Notes: generated by a model from the sequence alone, not told the origin. DNA of 64,000 nucleotides from an uncultured Prevotella sp. (GCA_946627325.1 CAMOVK010000002.1:1-64000); one strand, 5' to 3'. Shown: positions 51,530 through 61,731, counted from the stretch's first letter. Program-made: numbers and translations.

Positions 51530-51683
51530 TTGAATAGATATGCTTTTGTACGTCGAAACGATGGTTGTTGTTTGCCAAAAAATATCTTTTTGAGCTTGAA
51601 AAATTATACTTTTCACTCTCGAAAGCATATCTTTTCAACTTGAAAACCATAGTTTTTGATTTAGAAAAGATGTTCTTTTGCTG
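51530..51683. repeat. 22-bp tandem dyad array 3 (degenerate)
   Basis: About seven units, four of which (from 51596) keep the exact 22-bp step: GAAAAATTATACTTTTC, GAAAGCATATCTTTTC, GAAAACCATAGTTTTTG and GAAAAGATGTTCTTTTG cores separated by short linkers. The first three units vary slightly in length. Same unit type as the arrays at 19536, 36509 and 62060. Confidence 0.7.
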
Positions 51684-51856
51684 TTGACAACGTATTTTAT
51701 AGCTTATTTGTGAAAATAGGTTTGTCAAAGTTTTTCGTACTTATAATAACCAGAATTCCCCTTGCTTTTTCCTCACTTTTCATGACTCTCACCACCAATG
51801 CATAATTAAAGTGCACTTTGTTTATGTTTTTCAGGTATAATGAAAACACCCTAAAT

Positions 51857-51889
51857 TTTGATTTTATAGAGATTTTATTTCTATATTTG
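51857..51889 (+). promoter_or_regulatory. Promoter of the wzi-like gene
   Basis: TTTG (51857-51860), a 21-base spacer and TATATTTG (51882-51889) fit the consensus with a spacer one base longer than the usual 19-20. The predicted leader is about 60 nt to the GTG at 51955. Confidence 0.6.
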
Positions 51890-51954
51890 CAGCGAAATAA
51901 GTTGAATGTGTCTTTATTTCATGTGATAATTCAAATTTAATTTTTTAAGAAATC

Positions 51955-53508
51955 GTGTTTTTCAGATATTTATTTTTAGCATTTTTGCCTGCTTTTTGTT
52001 TACCTTGCTTAGCAGACGATGATGAGACTTTCTCTCGATTGAGTGATAGTATTCAGTACAAATTGGAGATGCAGGGTTCTTTTTCGAAGAATCAAACACC
52101 TCTTTGGCTTAATGCCAACAAATATGGATTGTCTTCGTTGGAAAACGCTAATGGCTATTTTCGAGCTTCGCTTGAGCGACCTGTTGAGGTCGATTATGAA
52201 CGTCGGTGGGGCGTAGGTTACGGATTAGACGTGGCTGTCCCTATTAACTATACGAGCAATTTTGTCGTTCAACAGGCGTATGCTGATTTCCGTTGGTTGA
52301 AAGGGGAATTAACAATAGGTGCCAAAGAACAACCAATGGAGTTGAAGAACAACCAGTTGAGTAGCGGAGCACAGGTGTTGGGAATTAATTCGCGGCCGAT
52401 ACCAAGTGCGCGGCTTGCCATTTCCGACTATTGGGTGGTGCCACTTACTAACGGCTGGCTGCAGCTGAAAGGCCACATAGCGTATGGAATGATGACCGAC
52501 GATGGTTGGCAGAAAAATTTCACTGCGCTGAAATCTAAGTATGTTGATAATCAACTATATCACTCAAAAGCAGGTTATCTTAGGATTGGTAACAGCGAAC
52601 GCTTCAAACCTTTCTCGGTAGAGCTTGGGCTGGAAATGGTCAGTCATTTTGGAGGAACAACATACGTTCCTCAGGCTGATGGCACGACTACGGAAATTAA
52701 AAACCAATCCAATCTGAAAGCATTTTGGCGAGCATTTGTACCAGGAGGTAAAGATGTGACAGAAACGCAATATCAGAATGCAGAGGGGAACCAGTTGGGG
52801 GCGTGGTTGTTTAGGCTGAACTGGGATGCCGACTTGTGGTCAGCGCATCTGTATGGAGAAAAGTATTTCGAAGACCATTCGGCTATGCTTTTTGTCGATT
52901 ATGATGGATATGGACAGGGAGACGACTGGAATTCAAAAGTAAAACATCGTTATTTCTTCTACGATATAAAAGATATGATGTTGGGTTTCGAATTAAAGTA
53001 TAAATATGATAGGGCAATAACTGCAATAGTCTTCGAATACCTCTCTACAAAATATCAGAGTGGTCCAATCTATCATGATCACACTCCGACCATCAGCGAC
53101 CATTTAGGAGGAAATGACAATTTCTACAACCATTATCTGTTTGCTGGTCACCAACATTGGGGGCAGGCTATAGGTAACCCATTGTATATGTCGCCGATAT
53201 ACAACAACGATGGAACCATAGAGTTTAAGAACAATCGCTTCACAGCTTTCCATCTTGGCGTATCTGGACTGATAACTACAGGATTGAACTACCGCGTGTT
53301 GACAACTTATCAAGACGGATTGGGAACATATTCAAAACCTTTCCACGATGCTCATCACAACGTTAGCATATTGGCAGAACTTAATTATTCAATCAATTAC
53401 GGCATACTGAAAGGTTGGAGTGCACGTGGAGCTTTCGGTGCTGACATGGGAGGACTGATGGGCCATAATTATGGCGCGCAGTTGACGATATCAAAGGTGT
53501 TTAGATAA
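51955..53508 (+). CDS. Capsule assembly Wzi-family outer-membrane protein
   Basis: Wzi proteins are outer-membrane barrels that help attach capsule to the surface. This one has 517 residues, a GTG start at 51955 (no in-frame ATG precedes the signal peptide), a signal segment ending LPCLADDDE, and the family-like NQTPLWLNANKYGLSS (about 46-61) and GVGYGLDVAVP blocks with an 18-strand-type barrel pattern. No capsule cluster is adjacent, so its capsule role is inferred from family only. A lipoprotein follows 30 bp downstream. Confidence 0.86.
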   Translation: MFFRYLFLAFLPAFCLPCLADDDETFSRLSDSIQYKLEMQGSFSKNQTPLWLNANKYGLSSLENANGYFRASLERPVEVDYERRWGVGYGLDVAVPINYTSNFVVQQAYADFRWLKGELTIGAKEQPMELKNNQLSSGAQVLGINSRPIPSARLAISDYWVVPLTNGWLQLKGHIAYGMMTDDGWQKNFTALKSKYVDNQLYHSKAGYLRIGNSERFKPFSVELGLEMVSHFGGTTYVPQADGTTTEIKNQSNLKAFWRAFVPGGKDVTETQYQNAEGNQLGAWLFRLNWDADLWSAHLYGEKYFEDHSAMLFVDYDGYGQGDDWNSKVKHRYFFYDIKDMMLGFELKYKYDRAITAIVFEYLSTKYQSGPIYHDHTPTISDHLGGNDNFYNHYLFAGHQHWGQAIGNPLYMSPIYNNDGTIEFKNNRFTAFHLGVSGLITTGLNYRVLTTYQDGLGTYSKPFHDAHHNVSILAELNYSINYGILKGWSARGAFGADMGGLMGHNYGAQLTISKVFR

Positions 53509-53538
53509 ACAATTGAAATAAAAACAATAGATAAACTG

Positions 53539-54030
53539 ATGAAAATAACTTCTTTTCTTCAAAAATACGCCCTCATTTGTTCGATATTGTTCATGCTCGT
53601 ATCATGCGATATAGAACATTCTTCAAATGGCAAGTTCGATGGGTATTGGAAAATCACACGTATTGACACCCTTCAAACTGGAGGAATCAACGACTTGTCG
53701 GGCGAGTTGCGCTTTTGGTCTGTGCAAGGCAAACTGCTGCAATTGAACGATAGACAAAACTATCGGCAGCCCTGCTATCTGCGTTTCGAAAAGAAAGGAG
53801 AGCAACTTCGACTATATTCACCCTACGCTGATGTCAGTCAGGGAGAAGACTTGCCCATGACTGATGCCGAACCATTGCGTCATTGGGGAATAAATTTATC
53901 AGCCAACAACGATGAATCGGGTTCAAAAGCAGAAGAAAGTTTAGAGGAAAAATTCACTTTCGAGTCTCTGACCAGTAGCAACATGGTTCTTGCTTCCCAA
54001 ACCCTCCGTTTATATTTCAAACGATACTGA
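53539..54030 (+). CDS. Lipocalin-like lipoprotein
   Basis: This is a 163-residue lipoprotein with a signal segment ending in MLVSC (Cys about 24). GKFDGYWKITRIDTLQTGG (about 32-50) and the YFKRY C-terminus suggest the short lipocalin-like family common in Prevotella. Ligand and role unknown. It sits 30 bp after wzi and is probably co-transcribed. Confidence 0.75.
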   Translation: MKITSFLQKYALICSILFMLVSCDIEHSSNGKFDGYWKITRIDTLQTGGINDLSGELRFWSVQGKLLQLNDRQNYRQPCYLRFEKKGEQLRLYSPYADVSQGEDLPMTDAEPLRHWGINLSANNDESGSKAEESLEEKFTFESLTSSNMVLASQTLRLYFKRY

Positions 54031-54105
54031 TATCAAGATGTTCTTTGCCGAAGAATTTATTGTGACAAAGAACGAGGCAAATGCTCGAACAGTAGGTGTC
54101 GCTTC

Positions 54106-54243
54106 AAAGTTGTGATTAAGTAAGCGAAAAGTCAAATCTATTTGCTTTTCCGAGCGTGAACAACTTATGAAAAGTTGTGATTAAGTAAGCGAAAAGTCAA
54201 AATCTATTTGCTTTTCCGAGCGTGAACAACTTATGAATAGTTG
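54106..54243. repeat. Tandem palindromes between the lipoprotein and the fucosidase
   Basis: Two 64-65 bp copies (54106 and 54171) and a short third remnant. Each reads AAAGTTGTGATTAAGTAAGC, GAAAAGTCAAA, TCTATTTGCTTTTCC, GAGCGTGAACAACTT: arms and core are self-complementary. The core matches the promoter-bearing palindromes at 14461 and 22398. On the minus strand a TTTG-N20-CAACTTTG arrangement is present in the first copy, with no gene starting downstream of it. It may instead end transcripts of the convergent genes. Confidence 0.75.
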
Positions 54244-54266
54244 TACTTTGAAAAATAATAAGCAGT

Positions 54267-56093
54267 TTATTTTATAGTAATTTGTTTGTAGGGTAGTGGT
54301 TCGTTGTAATCAATCGTGTTGACACTCCAAGATCCCACAGCTTTCAGCATTAGAAATCTTGCTGAAATAGGAGTAAAATAGATGTGTTGCTCTATAGGAT
54401 TGTTCCTGATATTGGCAAATTCGCCTTTTGAAATCGGATATAATTCATCATGCTTGTCGCCTGCAAATAATTCGTAATGGGTGATTACACGGTCGGCGTC
54501 GGGCGTGTAGTGGAAAGAACTTATAGTTGTTGGATTTTCAAAATCGAATAGTAGTGCAGGTACATTATCACTAACCATGTGGCTCGTGTGAAATGTAACC
54601 CCATCAATTTTATTTTCTTCTGTATTTGAAATGTTTGACATTGAAGTGGCATTATATGCCGACAAGTTTGCAATACATACAGTGCCTCTCTTTTTGGTAA
54701 ATACTATTCGAATTGATTTTGTTTGAATACGAGGGAAACGAAGAATTCGTTTGTATCCAATGGTTGTAGTCTCTTCGCCTGGGTCGACTTTCTGCCATCC
54801 GTTTGTAGAAAGATATTCGACGAAAAATTCTTCGACTCTCTGACCGAGAGGTATGTATTCTTGTATCAGAAGTCGATTGAGTGCAGTTGTTTTCTTGAAG
54901 CGGACTAAAATGGTGTCTGTATATATAGGAATATAGGTGGAGTAATCGTCATCGGTCAACGCAGAAGTATTTATTTGCTGCTTGGTAGATGATGTTATTT
55001 TTGCTGTATGTAAAAGGTCGTTGCTAAGGTCTGTCTGAATTTGTTTGTGAAAATCCACGGCATTGGCAGAATCGGTAGGATGTATGAGGCCCTCAGGTGT
55101 TATGGGGAAATTTAGAAGAAATGTTCCGTTGTGTCCGACACTTCTGTAGTATAAATCAACCAGCTCGGCAGGTTTTTTCACGCTGTTGTCTTCATTGTCA
55201 TGATAAAACCATCCTGGTCGAATAGATGTGTTACATTCTGCAGCAACCCATACATCACCATCGGCATGCCCCTGTTGAAGCTCTTTATATTTGTCGTAAC
55301 CAGGATAGACATCTTTACTTCTAAGAAACGACCAGTTAGTAGCAAATGCGTAACCACGCTCGTTACCTACCCATCGACATCCTGGTCCTGCATCGCTGAA
55401 GCAGACTGCATTGGGCTGAAGACTATCAACGATATGCCATGCTTTGGGGAAATCGTAATATGATTGTCGATCTATTACTCTGTTTTCTTTGGCACCACCA
55501 TAATATCCATCGCCACCATTTGCACCATCGAACCACACTTCGAAAATATCTCCGTATTGTGTCAGCAATTCAGTGAGTTGTGCATAAAAGTATTCCCGAT
55601 AAAGTGGAGTCCCATAAAATGCTTGATGACGGTCCCATGGTGATAGATATACTCCAAATTTTAGGTTGTACTTTTTGCAGGCAGCAGACAATTCTCCAAC
55701 AATATCACCTTTGCCGTTTTTGTAGTGAGTATTGCGAACAGAGTAATCTGTGTATGCTGATGGCCAAAGACAAAATCCATCATGGTGTTTGGCAGTGATA
55801 ATTATACCTTTCATCCCTGCAGCCTTACACACTCTTGCCCATTGTTCACAATCAAGATTAGTGGGATTGAAAACACTTAAATCAGTGTCGCCATAACCCC
55901 ATTCTTTATCGGTGTAAGTGTTTAATCCATAGTGTATGAACGCATAAGTTTCAAGTTTTTGCCATTCCACTTGTCGCTGTTGAGGCAGGGGTGGAATGGG
56001 CTTTATCTCTGATCTGGATTGAGCAAAAGCTACAATAGATGAAAAGATAAATAACAAAGAGACTAATACTTCATGTGGTTTGTTGTAAATCAT
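54267..56093 (-). CDS. Alpha-L-fucosidase, GH29
   Basis: This is a secreted GH29 fucosidase that removes alpha-linked fucose from host or plant glycans. It has 608 residues with a signal peptide (cleavage near AFAQ). The catalytic barrel starts near residue 40 (WQKLETYAFIHYGLNTYTDKEWG, seen as ETYAFIHYGLNTYTDKEW) and the nucleophile Asp is in EVWFDGANGG (about 188-197). The C-terminal part (about 470-600) has a beta-sandwich, F5/8C-like look. Its start overlaps the thioredoxin gene stop in ATGA (56090-56093). Released fucose would need other genes for uptake, none visible here. Confidence 0.93.
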   Translation of the reverse strand: MIYNKPHEVLVSLLFIFSSIVAFAQSRSEIKPIPPLPQQRQVEWQKLETYAFIHYGLNTYTDKEWGYGDTDLSVFNPTNLDCEQWARVCKAAGMKGIIITAKHHDGFCLWPSAYTDYSVRNTHYKNGKGDIVGELSAACKKYNLKFGVYLSPWDRHQAFYGTPLYREYFYAQLTELLTQYGDIFEVWFDGANGGDGYYGGAKENRVIDRQSYYDFPKAWHIVDSLQPNAVCFSDAGPGCRWVGNERGYAFATNWSFLRSKDVYPGYDKYKELQQGHADGDVWVAAECNTSIRPGWFYHDNEDNSVKKPAELVDLYYRSVGHNGTFLLNFPITPEGLIHPTDSANAVDFHKQIQTDLSNDLLHTAKITSSTKQQINTSALTDDDYSTYIPIYTDTILVRFKKTTALNRLLIQEYIPLGQRVEEFFVEYLSTNGWQKVDPGEETTTIGYKRILRFPRIQTKSIRIVFTKKRGTVCIANLSAYNATSMSNISNTEENKIDGVTFHTSHMVSDNVPALLFDFENPTTISSFHYTPDADRVITHYELFAGDKHDELYPISKGEFANIRNNPIEQHIYFTPISARFLMLKAVGSWSVNTIDYNEPLPYKQITIK

Positions 56094-56602
56094 GGTTTTG
56101 TCTTGCTACTTGTAGCTGCAGGAGTCCAATTGGTAAAGAAGCGTATGCACTTTTCTCTATTATATCCTTTACCCTCTTCAAGGAAAACGGAGTCTTGTGT
56201 GTGAATTGGTGTGCCGTTTTCGTTGAGCACAACAAAGACAGGAAACCCAAATCGCTCAGGATGTCCCAGTCGCTCAAGTAGTTGTTTGGCATTTTGCAAA
56301 GCATCATCACCTAACGATTTTCGAGGGTTGTAGTTGACATGGATATAGACGAAATTATCGTCAATTATTTTTGTTATGGTAGAATCGTTGCTTATGAAAT
56401 CGGCAAATTTCAAACACCATGGGCACCAGTTGCCGCCAACTTGGCACACTACATACTTGCCTTCCGCCTTTGCCTTTTTTATGGCTTCGTCTATTTGTTC
56501 AAGCGGATTGATGGTCTCGTCGTAAACTTTTTTCAAAGGTGTTTGTGCATATAGCGATACGACCGCAGTAAGCGCCACTAATAATGTTGTGATTTTCTTC
56601 AT
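56090..56602 (-). CDS. Thioredoxin-like periplasmic protein
   Basis: This is a 170-residue exported thioredoxin-fold protein. The signal peptide ends near SLYAQTP; the redox motif is CPWC in GGNWCPWCLKFADF (about 56-69), and the cis-Pro is in FGFPVFVV (about 118-125). It may help fold or protect exported proteins. Its stop overlaps the fucosidase start by four bases, so they are translated together, an unusual pairing. Confidence 0.9.
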   Translation of the reverse strand: MKKITTLLVALTAVVSLYAQTPLKKVYDETINPLEQIDEAIKKAKAEGKYVVCQVGGNWCPWCLKFADFISNDSTITKIIDDNFVYIHVNYNPRKSLGDDALQNAKQLLERLGHPERFGFPVFVVLNENGTPIHTQDSVFLEEGKGYNREKCIRFFTNWTPAATSSKTKP

Positions 56603-56624
56603 GATGTTTGTGTCGTTTTGTTTT

Positions 56625-59282
56625 TTATAAGTTCAGACTTTGTTTCAGTGCGGCAATCTTTTCCAATGCATCAGATTCTTTTTTCCGCTCCAAAGCCACA
56701 ATGGCTTCAGGCGCATTAGCAACAAACCGCTCATTTTGCAATTTCTTCCTAACACTGGTAAGAAAGCCCTCAAGGTGTTCGAGCTGAGCTAAAATCTTTT
56801 CTTTTTCAGCTGCTGTGTCTATCAGGTGTCCGAGAGGTACGGCAAATTCCAACGTGCCAACCATAAACGATGAGGCATCTGCTGGTTTTACATCACTCTT
56901 GTCGATACTTGTGAGGTTAGCCATTTTCGAGATTATGCCCCTGTGTTTTGTCTCGTTGTTGGCAATGGCGAGTAGTTGCAAAGGCTCTCGTGGCGATATG
57001 TTTTTCTGATTGCGAATGGTTCTAACGCCAGAAACAATGTGTTTTGCATCTTCTATTTCCTTGTTCAAAATCGCATCGGCATCAGTAGATGGAGCAAGGT
57101 TTATGCTCTCTCTCATTATTGAGCATACATCTGTTTGTTTGTTGCCACTTGTTGCAGTTTTCTCTCTATTGATTTCTTGCCATAGTTCTTCTGTAATGAA
57201 TGGCATGAACGGATGTAGCATTTTTAGCAGAGTGTCGAAGAAGCAAAGTGCTTCATCGTACGATTTTTTGTCGATGGGAGAACCATAAGCAGGTTTTATC
57301 ATTTCCAGATACCAAGCTGAATATTCATCGCGGAAGAGTTGGAACACTGTCATCAATGCTTCCGATATGCGATATTTTGCGAAAAGGTCGGCTAACTCGT
57401 CGTTTGCTATTCGCAGTCGTGCATCAAACCATTTAGCGGCTGTGGCACTCTCTTCTGGTTGAGCGAGCGTGTCGTCTCTTGTCCACCCCTTTACCAATCG
57501 GTAGGCGTTCCATATCTTATTGCAGAAGTTTCTGCCTTGTTCGCATAATGCTTCGTCGAAGAGTATGTCGTTACCTGCAGGGGCAGCCAACATTAGACCC
57601 ATTCTTACTCCATCTGCACCATATTTGTCAATCAGCATAAGCGGGTCGGGGGAGTTGCCAAGACTCTTCGACATTTTTCTGCCTTGTTTGTCGCGAACAA
57701 TACCAGTGAAATAAACGTGGCTGAAAGGTCGCTTATTTTTATATTCGTAGCCTGCCATTATCATTCGTGCAACCCAAAAGAAAATAATGTCGGGACCAGT
57801 AACGAGGTCGGCAGTGGGGTAATAGTAGTTTACCTCTTCGTTATCGGGATTGTTTATTCCGTCGAATACTGCTATAGGCCATAGCCACGATGAGAACCAT
57901 GTGTCGAGACAGTCCTCGTCTTGTCTGAGGTCGTTCATTGTCATATTGTCGTTGCCTGATTGCTGTTTGGCTTTTGTCAAAGCCTGCTCTGGTGTTTCAG
58001 CAACTACAAGTCCGCCATCGTAGTAATATGCTGGTATTCGATGTCCCCACCACAACTGTCGTGAAATGCACCAGTCTTTTATGTTTTCAAGCCAGTGCCG
58101 ATAAGTGTTTTTATACTTTGTGGGGTAAAACTTTATCTCATCATTCATAACAGGCGGCAGTGCAATGTCGGCAAAATGTTCCATTTTCAGGAACCACTGA
58201 GTAGAAAGTTTGGGTTCAATGGGCACATTTGTACGCTCAGAATATCCCACCTTATTATCATAGTCTTCAACTCTTTCGAGCAAATTAGCTTCTTGTAGGT
58301 CTTTTTCTATCTGTCTGCGTACCTCCATTCTGTCCATACCGATATATCTACCTGCTGCTTCAGCCATCGTTCCGTCGTCGTTGAAAATATCGATGCTTTC
58401 CAATTGGTGCTTTATTCCAAGTGCATGGTCGTTGATGTCGTGGGCAGGTGTGACTTTCAGGCATCCTGTTCCAAATTCCACATCAACATATTCATCTTCA
58501 ATGACTGGGATTTCTCGCCCTACAAGAGGCACAACAACATGTTTGCCATGTAGCCACTTGTTTTTCTCATCGTCTGGATTTATGCACATAGCAGTATCGC
58601 CCATTATTGTCTCTGGGCGAGTTGTTGCAACGACAGCATACCGTGTCGGCTCTTCTACGACACGATAGCGCAGGTAATAGAGTTTCGAATGTTCTTCTTT
58701 GTAGATAACTTCTTCGTCAGACAATGCCGTAAGGGCTTTAGGGTCCCAGTTTACCATTCTTGCACCGCGATAAATCAATCCTTTTTCATATAAATCGCAG
58801 AATGTTTTAATAACTCCTTTTGAACGCGCTTCGTCCATTGTGAAAGCAGTGCGGTCCCAGTCGCAACTGGCTCCTAACTTTTGTAACTGTTTGAGAATAA
58901 TTCCACCATGCTCATGAGTCCAGTCCCAAGCATGGCGAAGAAACTCTTCGCGAGTCAAGTCATTTTTCTTTATACCCTGCTCTGCCAACCGACCAACTAC
59001 CTTTGCTTCTGTTGCAATCGAAGCGTGGTCAGTTCCTGGAACCCAACAAGCATTTTTGCCTTCCATACGGGCTCTACGAACAAGAATGTCTTGAATCGTG
59101 TTGTTGAGCATGTGCCCCATGTGGAGAACACCCGTTACGTTTGGTGGAGGAATAACTATAGTGTATGGTTCTCTATTGTCGGGCTTCGACTTGAACAGCC
59201 CATTAGCCATCCAATATTCATACCATTTTGACTCTACCGATTTTGCGTCGTACTTGCTTGCTATTTCCATTGTAATTGTCAT
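56625..59282 (-). CDS. valS: Valyl-tRNA synthetase
   Basis: ValS charges tRNA-Val and edits mischarged threonine. The 885-residue class I enzyme has the HIGH-equivalent [14 protein letters not shown] (about 49-62), an editing domain with [23 protein letters not shown], the [15 protein letters not shown] signature (about 538-552), and a C-terminal coiled coil. It starts with ATG at 59282, and TAAATTTG (59305-59298 region) upstream looks like a -7 element. It ends 22 bp before the thioredoxin gene on the same strand. Confidence 0.97.
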   Translation of the reverse strand: MTITMEIASKYDAKSVESKWYEYWMANGLFKSKPDNREPYTIVIPPPNVTGVLHMGHMLNNTIQDILVRRARMEGKNACWVPGTDHASIATEAKVVGRLAEQGIKKNDLTREEFLRHAWDWTHEHGGIILKQLQKLGASCDWDRTAFTMDEARSKGVIKTFCDLYEKGLIYRGARMVNWDPKALTALSDEEVIYKEEHSKLYYLRYRVVEEPTRYAVVATTRPETIMGDTAMCINPDDEKNKWLHGKHVVVPLVGREIPVIEDEYVDVEFGTGCLKVTPAHDINDHALGIKHQLESIDIFNDDGTMAEAAGRYIGMDRMEVRRQIEKDLQEANLLERVEDYDNKVGYSERTNVPIEPKLSTQWFLKMEHFADIALPPVMNDEIKFYPTKYKNTYRHWLENIKDWCISRQLWWGHRIPAYYYDGGLVVAETPEQALTKAKQQSGNDNMTMNDLRQDEDCLDTWFSSWLWPIAVFDGINNPDNEEVNYYYPTADLVTGPDIIFFWVARMIMAGYEYKNKRPFSHVYFTGIVRDKQGRKMSKSLGNSPDPLMLIDKYGADGVRMGLMLAAPAGNDILFDEALCEQGRNFCNKIWNAYRLVKGWTRDDTLAQPEESATAAKWFDARLRIANDELADLFAKYRISEALMTVFQLFRDEYSAWYLEMIKPAYGSPIDKKSYDEALCFFDTLLKMLHPFMPFITEELWQEINREKTATSGNKQTDVCSIMRESINLAPSTDADAILNKEIEDAKHIVSGVRTIRNQKNISPREPLQLLAIANNETKHRGIISKMANLTSIDKSDVKPADASSFMVGTLEFAVPLGHLIDTAAEKEKILAQLEHLEGFLTSVRKKLQNERFVANAPEAIVALERKKESDALEKIAALKQSLNL

Positions 59283-59356
59283 TTTGTAAAAAATCGTTGC
59301 AAATTTAGTGATAATAGATTGAAAAGATATACTTTTGCCGTATAAAAATCTACATT

Positions 59357-60169
59357 ATGCATTCTAAAGAGGAAAAACTTGCGGCATTCGGACGGTTGCT
59401 CGACGTGCTTGACGATTTGAGGACAAAGTGTCCTTGGGACAAGAAGCAGACCTCGGCGAGCCTACGCGCCAATACCATAGAAGAAGTGTATGAGTTGAGC
59501 GAAGCAATAGTTTCCGACGACGATAAGAATATCTGCAAAGAGTTAGGTGATGTGCTTATGCACGTTTGTTTCTATTCTTTGATTGGAGAAGAGAAATCTT
59601 CCTACGACATTGCCGACGTCTGTAACATTCAAGCAGATAAACTTATTTTCCGACACCCCCATGTTTATCCTCCAAAAGACGATAACACCACCTCACAATA
59701 CTCCCAAGCCACAACGAGCGAAGAGGTCTTGCAGAATTGGGAGCAGATAAAACTTAAAGAGCGCGACGGCAACAAGCGAGTGCTCTCAGGAGTCCCGAGC
59801 ACCCTGCCTTCGCTCATCAAAGCCTATCGCATACAAGACAAGGCACGCAACGTAGGGTTTGATTGGCAACAGCCCGAAGACGTATGGAGCAAAGTGCGTG
59901 AGGAACTGGGCGAACTCGAAGCCGAATTAAAGCGAGGCAATCATCTTAAAAGCGAAAACGAACTTGGCGACTTTCTCTTCAGCGTCATCAATGCAGCACG
60001 GCTATACAACATTAATCCCGACAATGCGCTCGAACAAACCAACAAAAAATTTATTCGTCGGTTTAATTATATAGAAGACCACTCCATCAAACAAGGCAAA
60101 CGCCTGAGCGATATGACACTTGAAGAGATGGACCAACTATGGAACGAAGCAAAACTAAACGAACAATAA
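59357..60169 (+). CDS. mazG: Nucleoside triphosphate pyrophosphohydrolase MazG
   Basis: MazG hydrolyses NTPs to NMP and pyrophosphate, cleaning the nucleotide pool. The 270-residue protein has two MazG domains: the first with CPWDKKQTSASLRANTIEEVYEL (CPWDKKQTSASL then NTIEEVYEL, about 29-51) and KELGDVLMHV, the second with VREELGELEAEL and NELGDFLFSVINAAR. A -7 element TACTTTTG (59330-59337) lies just upstream; it is embedded in a single 22-bp-type unit (GAAAAGATATACTTTTG). The next lipoprotein starts 2 bp after the stop. Confidence 0.96.
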   Translation: MHSKEEKLAAFGRLLDVLDDLRTKCPWDKKQTSASLRANTIEEVYELSEAIVSDDDKNICKELGDVLMHVCFYSLIGEEKSSYDIADVCNIQADKLIFRHPHVYPPKDDNTTSQYSQATTSEEVLQNWEQIKLKERDGNKRVLSGVPSTLPSLIKAYRIQDKARNVGFDWQQPEDVWSKVREELGELEAELKRGNHLKSENELGDFLFSVINAARLYNINPDNALEQTNKKFIRRFNYIEDHSIKQGKRLSDMTLEEMDQLWNEAKLNEQ

Positions 60170-60171
60170 TT

Positions 60172-60735
60172 ATGAGAAAATCACTTTTTTCCCTGTTTAT
60201 CCTGTCAGGTATTGCAGCCCTCTACACCTTAACATCGTGCAAGAGCGAAACACCATCGCAACCCGCCCACGACGACACTTTACACGTCGAAGCCCAGCCC
60301 GACACTACTATTTATGGAAACTATATCGACGGAGGAATGTCGTCATTGAGAATAATCGACGACTCAGGCGACACCCTCGAGTTCGTACTCGAAACCTTAG
60401 ACAAGACAACCGAAGTCAAAGGCGGACTCTATTCAGGCGACAAATTAGCCATCATCAAGGAAGAAGTCGATGGCGAAAACTACGCAGCAACAGTTATAAA
60501 CATCACCTCACTTATAGGCAAATGGGCTGATTTAGCCCGACGATTTGAGATAGAAGACGGAGGAACAGTATGCTCCGACGTCGAAGCCGAAACAAAACCA
60601 TTCGTCTCATGGAAAATCCATAACGGCAGACTCCTGCTCAACACCGACACATTCGACATCTTGAAAATAACTCACGATACCCTAAGCATAGAAAACCACA
60701 AAGGAATCTACAACTACAAGCGACAGCAATCCTAG
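60172..60735 (+). CDS. Lipocalin-like lipoprotein, paralogue of the 9729-10523 product
   Basis: From ATG 60172 there are 187 residues; the longer in-frame start at 60139 lies inside mazG and is unlikely. The signal segment ends in LTSC (Cys about 23). The order DTTIYGNYIDGG, GDKLAIIK, LIGKWADLAR and WKIHNGRLLLN parallels the lipoprotein at 9729-10523. The product is unknown. It follows mazG by 2 bp, and rnz begins immediately after its stop. Confidence 0.8.
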   Translation: MRKSLFSLFILSGIAALYTLTSCKSETPSQPAHDDTLHVEAQPDTTIYGNYIDGGMSSLRIIDDSGDTLEFVLETLDKTTEVKGGLYSGDKLAIIKEEVDGENYAATVINITSLIGKWADLARRFEIEDGGTVCSDVEAETKPFVSWKIHNGRLLLNTDTFDILKITHDTLSIENHKGIYNYKRQQS

Positions 60736-61650
60736 ATGCAACCCTTTCGCCTGCACATACTCGGCTGTGGAAGTGCTAAACCCACACCACGCCACAATCC
60801 ATCTTCGCAGATTGTAGAACTGCGCAGCAAGATGTTTATGATTGACTGCGGCGAAGGCACACAGACAGCATTATGCAGCGCACACATCGGCTTCAATAAA
60901 CTCAATACAGTATTTATTTCTCATCTTCACGGTGACCATTGTTTCGGACTGATTGGAATGATATCTTCTTTTGGGTTAATGGGACGTGTCCATCCGCTAC
61001 ACATATATGCACACAAAAATCTTCAACAACTTTTGCAATTACAACTTGAGATGTTCTGTGCCAATCTCGGCTTTCGCGTAGAATTGCATCCTATAGATAC
61101 AGATAAATCCAGTGTGATATATGAAGATCGAAGTTTAACTGTCACCACAATACCGCTCAATCATCGCGTTCCATGCTGTGGCTTCCTTTTTCGTGAAAAA
61201 CCAACCCTGCCACACATTCGACGCGATATGATAGATTATTATCAGATACCTTTCAGTCAGATTAACAACATCAAAAACGGTCAGTCGTGGACAACACCCG
61301 ATGGCCAAATCATAGATGCTTCTCGACTGACAACACCACCTGATATCCCTCGCTCTTACGCATATTGTTCTGATACAAGGTTTTCACCAACAATAGTTCC
61401 AATAATAAAGGATGTGGATTTGCTCTATCACGAAGCAACCTACGCTGATGATAAACAGCAAGAGGCAGATAAATACCATCATTCCACAGCTCGCCAAGCA
61501 GCTCAGATAGCTCAAATGTCCGATGCTCGACGCCTTTTGATAGGACACTATAGTGCTCGCTACAACGACGAATCTATCCTGCTCAATGAAGCCCGCGAAG
61601 TATTTCCTAATACTTTCCTTGCAAAAGAAAAAACAATCTTTACGATTTAA
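60736..61650 (+). CDS. rnz: Ribonuclease Z
   Basis: RNase Z trims the 3' end of precursor tRNAs. The 304-residue metallo-beta-lactamase-fold enzyme has the metal-binding FISHLHGDHCFGL (about 57-69) and the second-site LIGHYSARY with a terminal catalytic region; YHEATY follows the tRNase Z pattern. It directly abuts the lipoprotein stop and is probably expressed from the mazG promoter. Confidence 0.96.
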   Translation: MQPFRLHILGCGSAKPTPRHNPSSQIVELRSKMFMIDCGEGTQTALCSAHIGFNKLNTVFISHLHGDHCFGLIGMISSFGLMGRVHPLHIYAHKNLQQLLQLQLEMFCANLGFRVELHPIDTDKSSVIYEDRSLTVTTIPLNHRVPCCGFLFREKPTLPHIRRDMIDYYQIPFSQINNIKNGQSWTTPDGQIIDASRLTTPPDIPRSYAYCSDTRFSPTIVPIIKDVDLLYHEATYADDKQQEADKYHHSTARQAAQIAQMSDARRLLIGHYSARYNDESILLNEAREVFPNTFLAKEKTIFTI

Positions 61651-61677
61651 GTTTATATGTAAAAACAGGATAAATAA

Positions 61678-61708
61678 TTTGCAGAAAATAAAAATATTCT
61701 TATCTTTG
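61678..61708 (+). promoter_or_regulatory. Promoter of the sorting-domain-like gene
   Basis: TTTG (61678-61681), a 19-base spacer and TATCTTTG (61701-61708) match the consensus exactly, 23 bases before the ATG at 61732. Confidence 0.75.
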
Positions 61709-61731
61709 CACGGGATTAAAGTGACTACGAC

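Larger units (their letters stand above)
51162..51954. other. 793-bp intergenic region before wzi
   Basis: No gene of support was found. It contains the -7 element of the leftward RG-rich gene (51219-51212), a 6-bp inverted repeat TTCCCC/GGGGAA (51248-51253 with 51264-51269), the 22-bp repeat array (51530-51683), and the rightward promoter TTTG (51857-51860), 21 bases, TATATTTG (51882-51889). The section 51270-51530 is AT-rich with no clear signal. Confidence 0.6.
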
